59,030 bases of DNA from Rubrivivax sp. (GTDB lineage: Bacteria; Pseudomonadota; Gammaproteobacteria; Burkholderiales; Burkholderiaceae_C): assembly GCA_016790425.1 (NCBI GenBank), contig JAEUPF010000100.1:1-59030 (forward strand), read 5' to 3'. Position numbers and translations under genes: made by a program. Each line of letters starts with the position of its first letter. Position 1 is the stretch's first letter. Positions 36,290-44,094 of this stretch are shown one piece after another. The notes beneath the pieces were generated by a model. It saw only the letters and a list, made by a program, of their open reading frames with translations. It was not told the DNA's origin and did not search any database.

Positions 36290-36859
36290 ATGAGCGTGGA
36301 CATCGACGCCGGCCCCAAGGTGATGGGCGACGACGGCGAGTTCCACGCCGTCGACGACGCCGTGGACCTCTCGGGCACGCCCATCGAGGCGTGGTTCGCG
36401 CTGGCCCTCTTCTGGGCCCTGGCCGGCGTCGTGTCCGTCCAGTTCGTCACCCGCTACGTGTTCAACGACAGCGCCAGCTGGACCGAGGAGATCGCCCGCT
36501 ACCTGCTCATCGGCACCGTCTTCGTCGGCGCCGCCATCGGCGTGGCGAAGAACAACCACATCCAGGTCGACCTGCTGTACCGCTACCTGCCGCCGGGGAT
36601 CGCACACGGGCTGTCGCGCGCGGTGGACCTGCTGCGCGCCGCCTTCTTCGCCGCGATGACGGTGCTCACGGTGCTGATGATGCAGAAGATGGGCAACTAC
36701 CAGATGACCATCATCGACCTGCCGATGAACATCGTCTACGGCGTGTGCCTGTTCGGCTTCGCGGCGATGGCCGTGCGTTCGCTGTGGGTGCTGAAGGTGC
36801 ACTGGCAGCGCGGCTACAGCGTGCTCGAGCGCCCCGAATCGCAGATGACCGACCGCTAG
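36290..36859 (+). CDS. dctQ: TRAP transporter small membrane subunit DctQ
   Basis: The 189-residue protein has four hydrophobic segments. After an acidic N-terminal stretch of about 40 residues the DctQ pattern follows: VTRYVFNDSASWTEEIARYLL, GTVFVGAAIGVAKNNHIQVD and MTIIDLPMNIVYG. It connects DctM and the two DctP proteins in the inner membrane. The start at 36290 has GAGGAG ten bases upstream. The acidic cytoplasmic extension is longer than usual for the family. Confidence 0.92.
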   Translation: MSVDIDAGPKVMGDDGEFHAVDDAVDLSGTPIEAWFALALFWALAGVVSVQFVTRYVFNDSASWTEEIARYLLIGTVFVGAAIGVAKNNHIQVDLLYRYLPPGIAHGLSRAVDLLRAAFFAAMTVLTVLMMQKMGNYQMTIIDLPMNIVYGVCLFGFAAMAVRSLWVLKVHWQRGYSVLERPESQMTDR

Positions 36860-36900
36860 GGCCGCGGCCCGGCTCCCCGCAGGCACCACGAGAGAACAAG

Positions 36901-38295
36901 ATGCTCAAGGCGCTCTTCCTGCTGCTGATGGTCAGCGGCATCCCGGTGGCCATCGCGATGGCGGGCAGCTCGCTCCTGTACATCCTCGTCAGCGGCGACC
37001 TGCCGGCGTTCGCGGTGGTGCACCGCATGATCGGCGGCATCGACAGCTTCCCGCTGCTGGCGGTGCCGTTCTTCATCCTCGCCGGCAACCTGATGAACAA
37101 CGCCGGCATCACCAACCGCATCTACAACTTCGCGCTGGCGCTGGTCGGCTGGCTGAAGGGGGGCCTGGGCCACGTCAACGTGCTCGGCTCGGTCATCTTC
37201 GCCGGCATGAGCGGCACTGCCATCGCCGACGCCGCCGGCCTGGGCACGATCGAGATCAAGGCCATGAAGGACCATGGCTACCAGACCGAGTTCGCCGTCG
37301 GCGTCACCGCGGCGTCGGCCACGCTGGGGCCGATCATCCCGCCCAGCCTGCCCTTCGTCATCTACGCGATGATGGCCAACGTCTCGGTGGGCGCGCTGTT
37401 CCTCGCCGGCATCCTGCCCGGCGTGCTGATGGCGATCCTGATGATGCTGACGGTGGCCTGGTTCGCGCACAAGAACGGCTGGGGCGGCGACATCAAGTTC
37501 GAGTGGGCGCGGCTGTCGAAGGCGCTGATCGAGACGCTGGTCGTCTGTGTCTGGCCGGTGGCGCTGTACTACCTCGTCCAGTGGGGTGCGCCGGCGCAGG
37601 CCACCGTCATCGCCGGCATCGTCCTGATCTTCCTCGGCGACCGCTACTTCAAGTGGCAGGCGGTGCTGCCGATCATGACCCCGGTGCTGCTGATCGGCGG
37701 CATGAGCACCGGCATCTTCACGCCCACCGAAGGCGCCATCGCCGCCTGCGTGTGGGCGATGGTGCTGGGGCTGGCCTGGTACCGCACGCTGTCCTGGCGC
37801 ATGTTCGTCAAGGTGTGTCTGGACACCGTGGAGACCACCGCCACGGTGATGTTCATCGTCGCTGCGGCGTCGATCTTCGGCTGGATGCTCACGGCCACCG
37901 GCGTCACCGCGGCCATCGCCTCGGGCGTGCTGGCCATCACCCGCGAGCCGTGGCTGTTCCTGCTGATGGCCAACCTGCTGATGCTCTTCGTCGGCTGCTT
38001 CCTCGAGCCGACCGCGGCGATCACGATCCTGGTGCCGATCCTGCTGCCGATCGCGCGCCAGCTCGGCGTCGACCCGGTGCACTTCGGCCTGGTGATGGTG
38101 CTCAACCTGATGATCGGCCTGCTGCACCCGCCGATGGGCATGGTGCTGTTCGTGCTGGCGCGCGTGGCCAAGCTGACGGTGGAGCGAACGACGGTGGCCA
38201 TCCTGCCGTGGCTGGTGCCGCTGCTGGTGGCGCTGTTCGTTCTCACCTACGTGCCGTCGATCTCGCTGTGGCTGCCGCGCTCGGTGGGGCTGTAG
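36901..38295 (+). CDS. dctM: TRAP transporter large membrane subunit DctM
   Basis: The 464-residue multispanning protein has the DctM motifs VPFFILAGNLMNNAGITNRI, FAGMSGTAIADAAGLG and GPIIPPSLPFVIYAMM, and a C-terminal PILLPIARQLGVDPVHFGLV. It is about 35 residues longer than the DctM of the minus-strand run because of an additional pair of hydrophobic segments around residues 215-260. It forms the sodium-coupled channel of the transporter. The ATG at 36901 is 41 bases after the DctQ stop and opens directly with the first helix. Confidence 0.95.
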   Translation: MLKALFLLLMVSGIPVAIAMAGSSLLYILVSGDLPAFAVVHRMIGGIDSFPLLAVPFFILAGNLMNNAGITNRIYNFALALVGWLKGGLGHVNVLGSVIFAGMSGTAIADAAGLGTIEIKAMKDHGYQTEFAVGVTAASATLGPIIPPSLPFVIYAMMANVSVGALFLAGILPGVLMAILMMLTVAWFAHKNGWGGDIKFEWARLSKALIETLVVCVWPVALYYLVQWGAPAQATVIAGIVLIFLGDRYFKWQAVLPIMTPVLLIGGMSTGIFTPTEGAIAACVWAMVLGLAWYRTLSWRMFVKVCLDTVETTATVMFIVAAASIFGWMLTATGVTAAIASGVLAITREPWLFLLMANLLMLFVGCFLEPTAAITILVPILLPIARQLGVDPVHFGLVMVLNLMIGLLHPPMGMVLFVLARVAKLTVERTTVAILPWLVPLLVALFVLTYVPSISLWLPRSVGL

Positions 38296-38343
38296 AGCCG
38301 CCGGCCCGCAGCCCTTCAACAACAACGCAGGACCACCGACCCG

Positions 38344-39456
38344 ATGCCGCGCATCACCCGCGTCGAACTGCTGCAGATCGACCTGCCGCCGCCGGTGCCG
38401 CGCAGCGACGCGATCCAGAGCTTCGTCACGCAGGAGACGCCGATCGTGCGCCTGCAATGCGACGACGGCAGCGCCGGCGATGGCTACAGCTACACCATCG
38501 GCACCGGCGGCTCGTCGGTGTTCGCGCTGCTGCGCGACCACCTCGGCCCGCGCCTCATCGGCCGCGAAGCCGACGAGGTCGAGGCGATCTGGCGCGATCT
38601 GCTCTTCGCCACGCATGCCACCAGCGTCGGCGCGGTCACCAGCCTGGCGCTGGCCGCCATCGACACCGCGCTGTGGGACCGGCGCTGCCGAAGCGCCGGG
38701 CTGCCGCTGTGGCGCGCCGCCGGCGGCGCCCAGGCGCGCCTCCCCGTCTACACCACCGAAGGCGGCTGGCTGCACCTGAGCCCGGCCGACCTCGTGCGCG
38801 AAACCCTCGCGGCCAAGGAAGCCGGCTTCAAGGGCGCCAAGATCAAGGTCGGCAAGCCGCACGTGGCCGAGGACGTGGCGCGCCTGGCCGCGGTGCGCGA
38901 AGCGGTGGGCGACGGCTTCGAGATCATGGTCGATGCCAACCAGTGCTTCACGCTGTCGGAGGCGCTGCGCCGCGCGCCGCACTACGCCAGGCTCGGCATC
39001 GCCTGGTTCGAAGAGCCGCTGCCGGCCGACGACCTCGCCGGCCATGCCAGGCTGGCCGCCGCCGGCGAGGCGCTGGGGCTGCCGGTTGCGGTGGGCGAAT
39101 CGCTGTACTCGCCCGGCCAGTTCGGCGACTATGTGCGCGCCGGCGCCGCCTCGATCCTGCAGGTGGACGTGGCGCGCGTGGGCGGCATCACGCCGTGGCT
39201 GAAGGTGGCGCATCTGGCCGAAGCGTGCAACCTCGCCGTCGCGCCGCATTTCCTGATGGAGCTGCACGTCTCGCTCACCGGCGCCACGCCGGCGGCGCGC
39301 TGGGTGGAGTACATCCCGCAACTCGACGCCGTGGCCTCCAGCCGGCTCGCCATCGACAATGGCTGCGCGCTCGTGCCGCAGACCCCGGGCCTGGGCATCG
39401 CCTGGCGCTGGGACGAGATCGAGCGCCGCGCCCTGGCGCGGCACGTGCTCCAGTGA
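38344..39456 (+). CDS. Enolase-superfamily enzyme (mandelate racemase / acid-sugar dehydratase group)
   Basis: The 370-residue protein has the capping domain (GDGYSYTIGTGGSSVFALL) and a barrel with the complete mandelate-racemase-type catalytic set: KIKVGK (Lys-x-Lys), MVDANQ, WFEEPLPADD, VAVGES and a histidine in VAPHFLMELH. It is not a ManD protein, and the two enolase-superfamily enzymes of the run must have different substrates. Dehydration of a second aldonate or aldarate is the best guess; racemisation or lactone cycloisomerisation is possible. It lies between the TRAP genes and the SDR/FAH pair. Confidence 0.88.
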   Translation: MPRITRVELLQIDLPPPVPRSDAIQSFVTQETPIVRLQCDDGSAGDGYSYTIGTGGSSVFALLRDHLGPRLIGREADEVEAIWRDLLFATHATSVGAVTSLALAAIDTALWDRRCRSAGLPLWRAAGGAQARLPVYTTEGGWLHLSPADLVRETLAAKEAGFKGAKIKVGKPHVAEDVARLAAVREAVGDGFEIMVDANQCFTLSEALRRAPHYARLGIAWFEEPLPADDLAGHARLAAAGEALGLPVAVGESLYSPGQFGDYVRAGAASILQVDVARVGGITPWLKVAHLAEACNLAVAPHFLMELHVSLTGATPAARWVEYIPQLDAVASSRLAIDNGCALVPQTPGLGIAWRWDEIERRALARHVLQ

Positions 39457-39515
39457 TCGATTGACGGAGTCCGCCGACTCATCCTCCTGCCTCTTCCTTT
39501 CCTGCCGAGAGACTC

Positions 39516-40271
39516 ATGAGCAACCGCCTGCAAGGCAAGACCGCCTTCGTCACCGCCGCCGGCCAGGGCATCGGCCGCGCCACCGCCGAGGCCTTCGCGC
39601 GCGAGGGCGCCCAGGTCATCGCCACCGACATCAACCACGAGCTGCTCGCCGGCCTGAAAGGCATGGCCGGCGTCTCGGTCGAGAAGCTCGACGCGCTCGA
39701 CGCCGCCGCCATCGCCGAGGCCGGCCGCCGCCACGCCGGCGTGGACATCCTCTTCAACGCCGCCGGCTTCGTGCACCACGGCAGCGTGCTCGACTGCACC
39801 GAGGACGAATGGGACTTCGCGTTCGATCTCAACGTGCGCAGCATGTACCGCACGATCAAGGCCTTCGTGCCCGGCATGCTGGCGCGCGGCAACGGCTCGA
39901 TCGTCAACGTCGCCTCGGGGGCCAGCAGCGTCAAGGCGGCGGCCAACCGCTTCGTCTACGGCACCACGAAGGCGGCGGTGATCGGCCTGACCAAGAGCGT
40001 GGCGCTGGACTTCATCACCAAGGGCGTGCGCTGCAACGCCATCTGCCCGGGCACCGTCGAGTCGCCCTCGCTGCGCCAGCGCATCGCGGCGCTGGCGAAG
40101 AAGACCGGGCAGACGACCGAGCAGGTGGAAGCGATGTTCATCGCCCGCCAGCCGATGGGGCGGCTGGGCACCGCCGAGGAGATCGCCGCGATGGCGGTGT
40201 ACCTCGCCAGCGACGAATCGCGTTTCACCACCGGCACCGCCGCGCTCGTCGACGGCGGCTGGACGCTCTGA
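39516..40271 (+). CDS. SDR dehydrogenase, BDH2/ketodeoxy-fuconate dehydrogenase-like
   Basis: The 251-residue SDR contains TAAGQGIG near residue 13, NAAGFVHHGSVLDC, the catalytic YGTTK in FVYGTTKAAVIGLTKSVALD, CPGTVESPSLRQRI and the terminal VDGGWTL. This detailed pattern is that of the DHRS6/BDH2 group, whose bacterial members include 2-keto-3-deoxy-L-fuconate dehydrogenase. It is followed after 40 bases by an FAH-family hydrolase, the classical partner in the diketo-hydrolase route. It would oxidise a 2-keto-3-deoxy acid at C4. AGAGAC lies before the ATG. Confidence 0.88.
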   Translation: MSNRLQGKTAFVTAAGQGIGRATAEAFAREGAQVIATDINHELLAGLKGMAGVSVEKLDALDAAAIAEAGRRHAGVDILFNAAGFVHHGSVLDCTEDEWDFAFDLNVRSMYRTIKAFVPGMLARGNGSIVNVASGASSVKAAANRFVYGTTKAAVIGLTKSVALDFITKGVRCNAICPGTVESPSLRQRIAALAKKTGQTTEQVEAMFIARQPMGRLGTAEEIAAMAVYLASDESRFTTGTAALVDGGWTL

Positions 40272-40311
40272 CTTCACGACCACCGAAGAACCTGCACGAG
40301 GAACGCTGACG

Positions 40312-41175
40312 ATGAAACTGCTCCGCCACGGACCCCTGGGCCGCGAGAAGCCGGCCCTGCTCGACGCCACCGGCACGCTGCGCGATCTCTCCGGGCTCAT
40401 CGCCGACATCACGCCGGCCACGCTCTCGCCGGCCGGCCTGGCCGCGCTGCGCGCGCTCGACGCGAGCAAGCTCCCTTCGGTGCCGCAGGGGCGCCTCGCG
40501 GTGCCGTGGGCCGGCATGGGCAAGTTCATCGCCATCGGCCTGAACTTCGCCGACCACGCCGCCGAATCGAACCTGCCGATCCCCAAGGAGCCGATCGTCT
40601 TCACCAAGGCCGTCAGCTGCGCGGTCGGCGCGAACCACGCGGTCGTGCTGCCCAAGGGCAGCGTCAAGGCCGACTGGGAAGTCGAGCTCGGCGTCGTCAT
40701 CGGCAGCCGCGCCCGCTACGTGTCCGAAGCCGAGGCGCTGAAGCATGTCGCCGGCTACTGCGTCGTCAACGACGTCAGCGAGCGCGAATTCCAGATCGAG
40801 CGCGGCAGCCAGTGGGACAAGGGCAAGGGCTGCGACACCTTCGGCCCCATCGGCCCGTGGCTCGTCACCGCCGACGAAGTGGGCGACCCGCAGAACCTGG
40901 CGATGTGGCTGGAGGTCAACGGCAAGCGCTTCCAGAACGGCAACACGAAGACGATGATCTTCGGCGTCGCCAAGCTGGTGAGCTACGTCAGCGAGTTCAT
41001 CACGCTGGAGCCGGGCGACTGCATCACCACCGGCACGCCGCCGGGCGTCGGCATGGGCGTGAAGCCCAGCCCCGTCTACCTCAAGGCCGGCGACGTGATG
41101 CGGCTGGGGATCGACAAGCTGGGCGAGCAGCAGCAGACGGTGCACGCGTGGAACCCGGAACTGATCGACTCGTGA
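40312..41175 (+). CDS. Fumarylacetoacetate hydrolase-family protein, probable 2,4-diketo-3-deoxy-acid hydrolase
   Basis: The 287-residue protein has a small N-terminal domain and the FAH catalytic fold: FIAIGLNFADHAAESNL, PIVFTKAVSCAVGAN, metal-binding DWEVELGVVIG, NDVSEREFQIERG, GCDTFGPIGPW and TTGTPPGVGMG. It is closest in pattern to the enzymes that cleave C-C bonds of 2,4-diketo acids, for example 2,4-diketo-3-deoxy-L-fuconate to pyruvate and lactate. With the preceding SDR it could finish 2-keto-3-deoxy acid breakdown without kinase or aldolase. The ATG opens at the conserved MKLLRHGPLGREKPALLD. Confidence 0.9.
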   Translation: MKLLRHGPLGREKPALLDATGTLRDLSGLIADITPATLSPAGLAALRALDASKLPSVPQGRLAVPWAGMGKFIAIGLNFADHAAESNLPIPKEPIVFTKAVSCAVGANHAVVLPKGSVKADWEVELGVVIGSRARYVSEAEALKHVAGYCVVNDVSEREFQIERGSQWDKGKGCDTFGPIGPWLVTADEVGDPQNLAMWLEVNGKRFQNGNTKTMIFGVAKLVSYVSEFITLEPGDCITTGTPPGVGMGVKPSPVYLKAGDVMRLGIDKLGEQQQTVHAWNPELIDS

Positions 41176-41200
41176 GCGCGGTCGCCCGCGACGGCGCGAA

Positions 41201-42736
41201 GTGAGCACCATGGCCGGCCCGACGATCCGCATCCACCCCACCGACAACGTCGTCATCGCGCGCCGCCAGCTCGTCTCGGGCGAGCGGCTCGGCGACGAGG
41301 ACATCACCGTCTCGGGATTGATCCCGCCCGGGCACAAGGTGGCCACGCGCGCCATCGCGCCCGGCGAGCCGGTGCGCCGCTACGGCCAGGTGATCGGCAG
41401 CGCGACGCAGGCCATCGCGCCGGGCCAGCACGTGCACACGCACAACCTCGCCTTCAGCGACTTCCAGCGCGCGCACGAGCCCGGCGCCGCGGTCGTGCCG
41501 ACCGCGTTCGTCGACACGCCGACCACCTTCGACGGCATCGTCCGTGCCGACGGCCGCGTCGCCACGCGCAACTACATCGGCGTGCTGACCAGCGTGAACT
41601 GCTCGGCCACCGCGGCGCGTGCCATCGCCGACCACTTCCAGCGCGACATCCATCCCGAAGCGCTGGCCGCGTATCCGAACGTCGACGGCGTCGTCGCGCT
41701 GACGCACGGCATGGGCTGCGCCACGGCCAGCGACGGCGAGGAACTGCTCGTGCTGCGGCGCACGCTCGGCGGCTACGCGCGCCACGCCAACTTCGCCGGC
41801 GTGCTGATCGTGGGCCTGGGCTGCGAGACGAACCAGATCCAGGGCCTCGTCGCCCAGGAGGGCCTGAGCGAAGGCGCGTGGCTGCGCACCTTCAACATCC
41901 AGGACAGCGGCGGCACCGCGAAGACGGTGGCGCGGGGCGTGGCGATGGTGAACGAGATGCTCGCCGAGGCCAACCGCGTCAAGCGCCAGCCGGTGCCGGC
42001 CAGCCACATCACGGTGGGTCTGCAATGCGGCGGCAGCGACGGCTACTCGGGCATCAGCGCCAACCCGGCGCTCGGCGCCGCGGTGGACCGCCTCGTGCGC
42101 CACGGCGGCACCGCGATCCTCAGCGAGACGCCCGAGATCTACGGCGGCGAACACCTTCTCACGCGCCGCGCGGTGAGCCGCGAAGTCGCCGCCAAGCTGC
42201 TCGCGCGCATCGCCTGGTGGGAGCAGTACACCGCGCGCAACGGCATGAAGATGGACAACAACCCGTCGGCCGGCAACAAGGCGGGCGGCTTGACGACGAT
42301 CCTCGAGAAGAGCCTGGGCGCCATCGCCAAGAGCGGCACGACGAACCTGGTCGATGTCTACGAGTTCGCCGAGCGCGTGGCGAGCAAGGGCTTCGTCTAC
42401 ATGGACACGCCGGGCTACGACCCGGTCTCGGCCACCGGGCAGGTGGCCGGCGGCGCCAACCTCATCTGCTTCACCACCGGCCGCGGTTCGGCGTACGGTT
42501 GCGCGCCCTCGCCTTCGCTGAAGCTCGCGACGAACACCGCGCTGTGGAACCGGCAGCAGGAAGACATCGACATCGACTGCGGCGGCATCGTCGAAGGCAC
42601 CGATACCGTCGACGCCGCCGGCGAGCGCATCTTCCGCCTGATGCTGCAAACCGCCAGCGGCCGCCCGACCAAGAGCGAGCAGCATGGCTACGGGCAGAAC
42701 GAGTTCGTGCCCTGGCAGCTGGGCGCGGTGATGTGA
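41201..42736 (+). CDS. uxaA: Altronate/galactarate dehydratase-type enzyme UxaA
   Basis: The 511-residue protein has both parts of UxaA in one chain: an N-terminal SAF domain (about residues 10-100) and a large catalytic domain. Features are GRVATRNYIGVLTSVNCSA, HGMGCATASDG, GLGCETNQI, LQCGGSDGYSGISANPALG, MKMDNNPSAGNKAGGL and ICFTTGRGSAYGC. Iron-dependent UxaA dehydrates D-altronate to 2-keto-3-deoxy-D-gluconate in galacturonate use; GarD-like members act on galactarate. The GTG at 41201 is used; an ATG three codons later is equally possible. It is the last gene of the plus-strand run. Confidence 0.93.
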   Translation: MSTMAGPTIRIHPTDNVVIARRQLVSGERLGDEDITVSGLIPPGHKVATRAIAPGEPVRRYGQVIGSATQAIAPGQHVHTHNLAFSDFQRAHEPGAAVVPTAFVDTPTTFDGIVRADGRVATRNYIGVLTSVNCSATAARAIADHFQRDIHPEALAAYPNVDGVVALTHGMGCATASDGEELLVLRRTLGGYARHANFAGVLIVGLGCETNQIQGLVAQEGLSEGAWLRTFNIQDSGGTAKTVARGVAMVNEMLAEANRVKRQPVPASHITVGLQCGGSDGYSGISANPALGAAVDRLVRHGGTAILSETPEIYGGEHLLTRRAVSREVAAKLLARIAWWEQYTARNGMKMDNNPSAGNKAGGLTTILEKSLGAIAKSGTTNLVDVYEFAERVASKGFVYMDTPGYDPVSATGQVAGGANLICFTTGRGSAYGCAPSPSLKLATNTALWNRQQEDIDIDCGGIVEGTDTVDAAGERIFRLMLQTASGRPTKSEQHGYGQNEFVPWQLGAVM

Positions 42737-42741
42737 CCGCG

Positions 42742-42803
42742 GGTGATGGCCGGTGCTGGCCGGTGATGGCCGGTGACCGCGGCCGACCGCGGTTGACTGC
42801 GGC
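42742..42803. repeat. 10-bp tandem repeats between convergent genes
   Basis: The gap after uxaA holds about six copies of a 10-base unit. The first three are near-perfect GGTGATGGCC, then they drift to GGTGACCGCG and GTTGACTGCG. The gap lies between the convergent uxaA and parA-like genes, and no clear terminator was found beside the repeat. Confidence 0.8.
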
Positions 42804-42818
42804 TCAGCCGCGTGAGCG

Positions 42819-43730
42819 CTACGCCGCCAGCGAACGCGGCACGAACCAGGCCTTGATGCGCGCGACGACTGCACCGAGCGCCGGCCGTTCCTCCGCCGGC
42901 CTGAGGCGAGCGCTGCCGGCAGCGGCCGGCTGCAACGACGGCGGCCGCGCGGGCGCGCTGACGGCGTTGCCTGCTCGGGCCCGCACGATCGGCCTCGAAG
43001 GCCTGAACACCGGCGCCGGCGGCAACGCCGGATGCCCCGCCGCGGCCAGCGGCATGGGCCGCGAGTCCGCGGCCCGCGCCGCCTCGGCGGCGGCGAGCGC
43101 CGCCACCAGCGCGTCGAGCACCGGCTGCCATTGCACCAGGTCGGGCGCCACCTCGGCGGGCGGCAGATCGAAGATCGTCAAGCCCGTCTCGGCCGCACGC
43201 ACGTAGGCGCGCGCGTCACCCAAGGCGCCGAGGAACGGCAGGTCCAGGCCGGCGGCCCACTCAGCCAGCCGCGCCTCGCCGCCCGTCTGCGCATCGATGC
43301 GCATGCCCAGTGCAGCCACCTGCACGCGGGCCGAGGCCACGCGCGGGTGCGCGCGCATCTCGGCCAGGCAGGCCGCGGCAGATTCGCGGTCGAAGATGCT
43401 GTCGCCCAGCGGCATCAGCACGATGTCGGCATGCGCGAGCAGCCGGTTCATCTCCAGGCCGTGCAGGCCGCCCGGCGTATCGAGCACCACGTGCGCGACG
43501 CCCACCGGCGGCCGCAGCACGTTGCGCGGGTCCAGCGCCCAGCCCACCAGCGGTTCGCCGGCCGGCGCGGCCCTCTCGCGCCTTCTCAGCCACTGCACCA
43601 CCGACTGCTGGCGGTCGACGTCGCCCAGCATCGCGCGCTCGCCGCGCTGCGACAGCCACGCCGCCACGTGCGTGGCCAGCGTGCTCTTGCCGCTGCCGCC
43701 CTTGCGATTGACGATGGCGATGACTGTCAC
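42819..43730 (-). CDS. Orphan ParA-family ATPase
   Basis: The 303-residue P-loop ATPase has the deviant Walker A VNRKGGSGKST at about residues 7-17, with the signature lysine. DVDRQQSVVQWLRRR, VVLDTPGGLHG (Walker B region) and a C-terminal Pro/Ala-rich linker (about 215-285) follow, and it ends in an amphipathic helix with KAWFVP. ParA/MinD proteins use ATP-driven dimerisation on DNA or membrane to place cargo; no ParB is adjacent. The start is GTG with AAGGAG upstream. Just upstream lies an iteron-like repeat that might be a binding site. Confidence 0.87.
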   Translation of the reverse strand: MTVIAIVNRKGGSGKSTLATHVAAWLSQRGERAMLGDVDRQQSVVQWLRRRERAAPAGEPLVGWALDPRNVLRPPVGVAHVVLDTPGGLHGLEMNRLLAHADIVLMPLGDSIFDRESAAACLAEMRAHPRVASARVQVAALGMRIDAQTGGEARLAEWAAGLDLPFLGALGDARAYVRAAETGLTIFDLPPAEVAPDLVQWQPVLDALVAALAAAEAARAADSRPMPLAAAGHPALPPAPVFRPSRPIVRARAGNAVSAPARPPSLQPAAAGSARLRPAEERPALGAVVARIKAWFVPRSLAA

Positions 43731-43901
43731 CGGACCGGGCTCCTTGCGCCTGCGGGGTTGTCCGCGGAAGACGCGGAAACCCCCGGGGGGATTTTCCACG
43801 AAGGGCAGCTCACGGATCGCCTTCGACCGTCCCTGCGCGGCACGCAGTTGTGACAGGCCGTTCCCGTGCGCCAGGCAAGCGCCGCCGCGGCCCGCCTCGG
43901 T

Positions 43902-43967
43902 GATGTCACGCCGGCGATGTCACGCCGGTGATGTCACGCCGGCGATGTCACGCCGGCGATGTCACCC
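43902..43967. repeat. 14-bp iteron-like direct repeat upstream of the parA-like gene
   Basis: Four head-to-tail copies of GATGTCACGCCGGC (43902, 43916, 43930, 43944; the second ends in T) and a partial fifth copy lie in the 364-base gap between the ParA-like and TPR genes (43731-44094). Each copy contains the half-palindrome GTCAC. Nothing else in that gap could be assigned; a 60-codon open frame over it looks like a shadow. Phase and spacing (14 bp) resemble protein-binding iterons more than random drift. Confidence 0.85.
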
Positions 43968-44094
43968 GCTCGTCACCTGCGCGCGCTTGGCGGTCGTGCT
44001 GCTGCGCGCCTAGTCTGCGGCGACCGCAACGAACCCGGCGCCAGCGATGCCTCGCTTGCCTGACCTTCCCCGCCTGCCGTGCCCGCGGCCGCCT

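Noticed and set aside
43727-43909. A 60-codon minus-strand frame upstream of the ParA-like gene
   Set aside because: No ribosome-binding site, no recognisable pattern, and it extends into the leader of the ParA gene.
43902-43967. CRISPR array as an explanation of the 14-bp repeats
   Set aside because: The units are head-to-tail without spacers and are too short for CRISPR; no cas gene is present.
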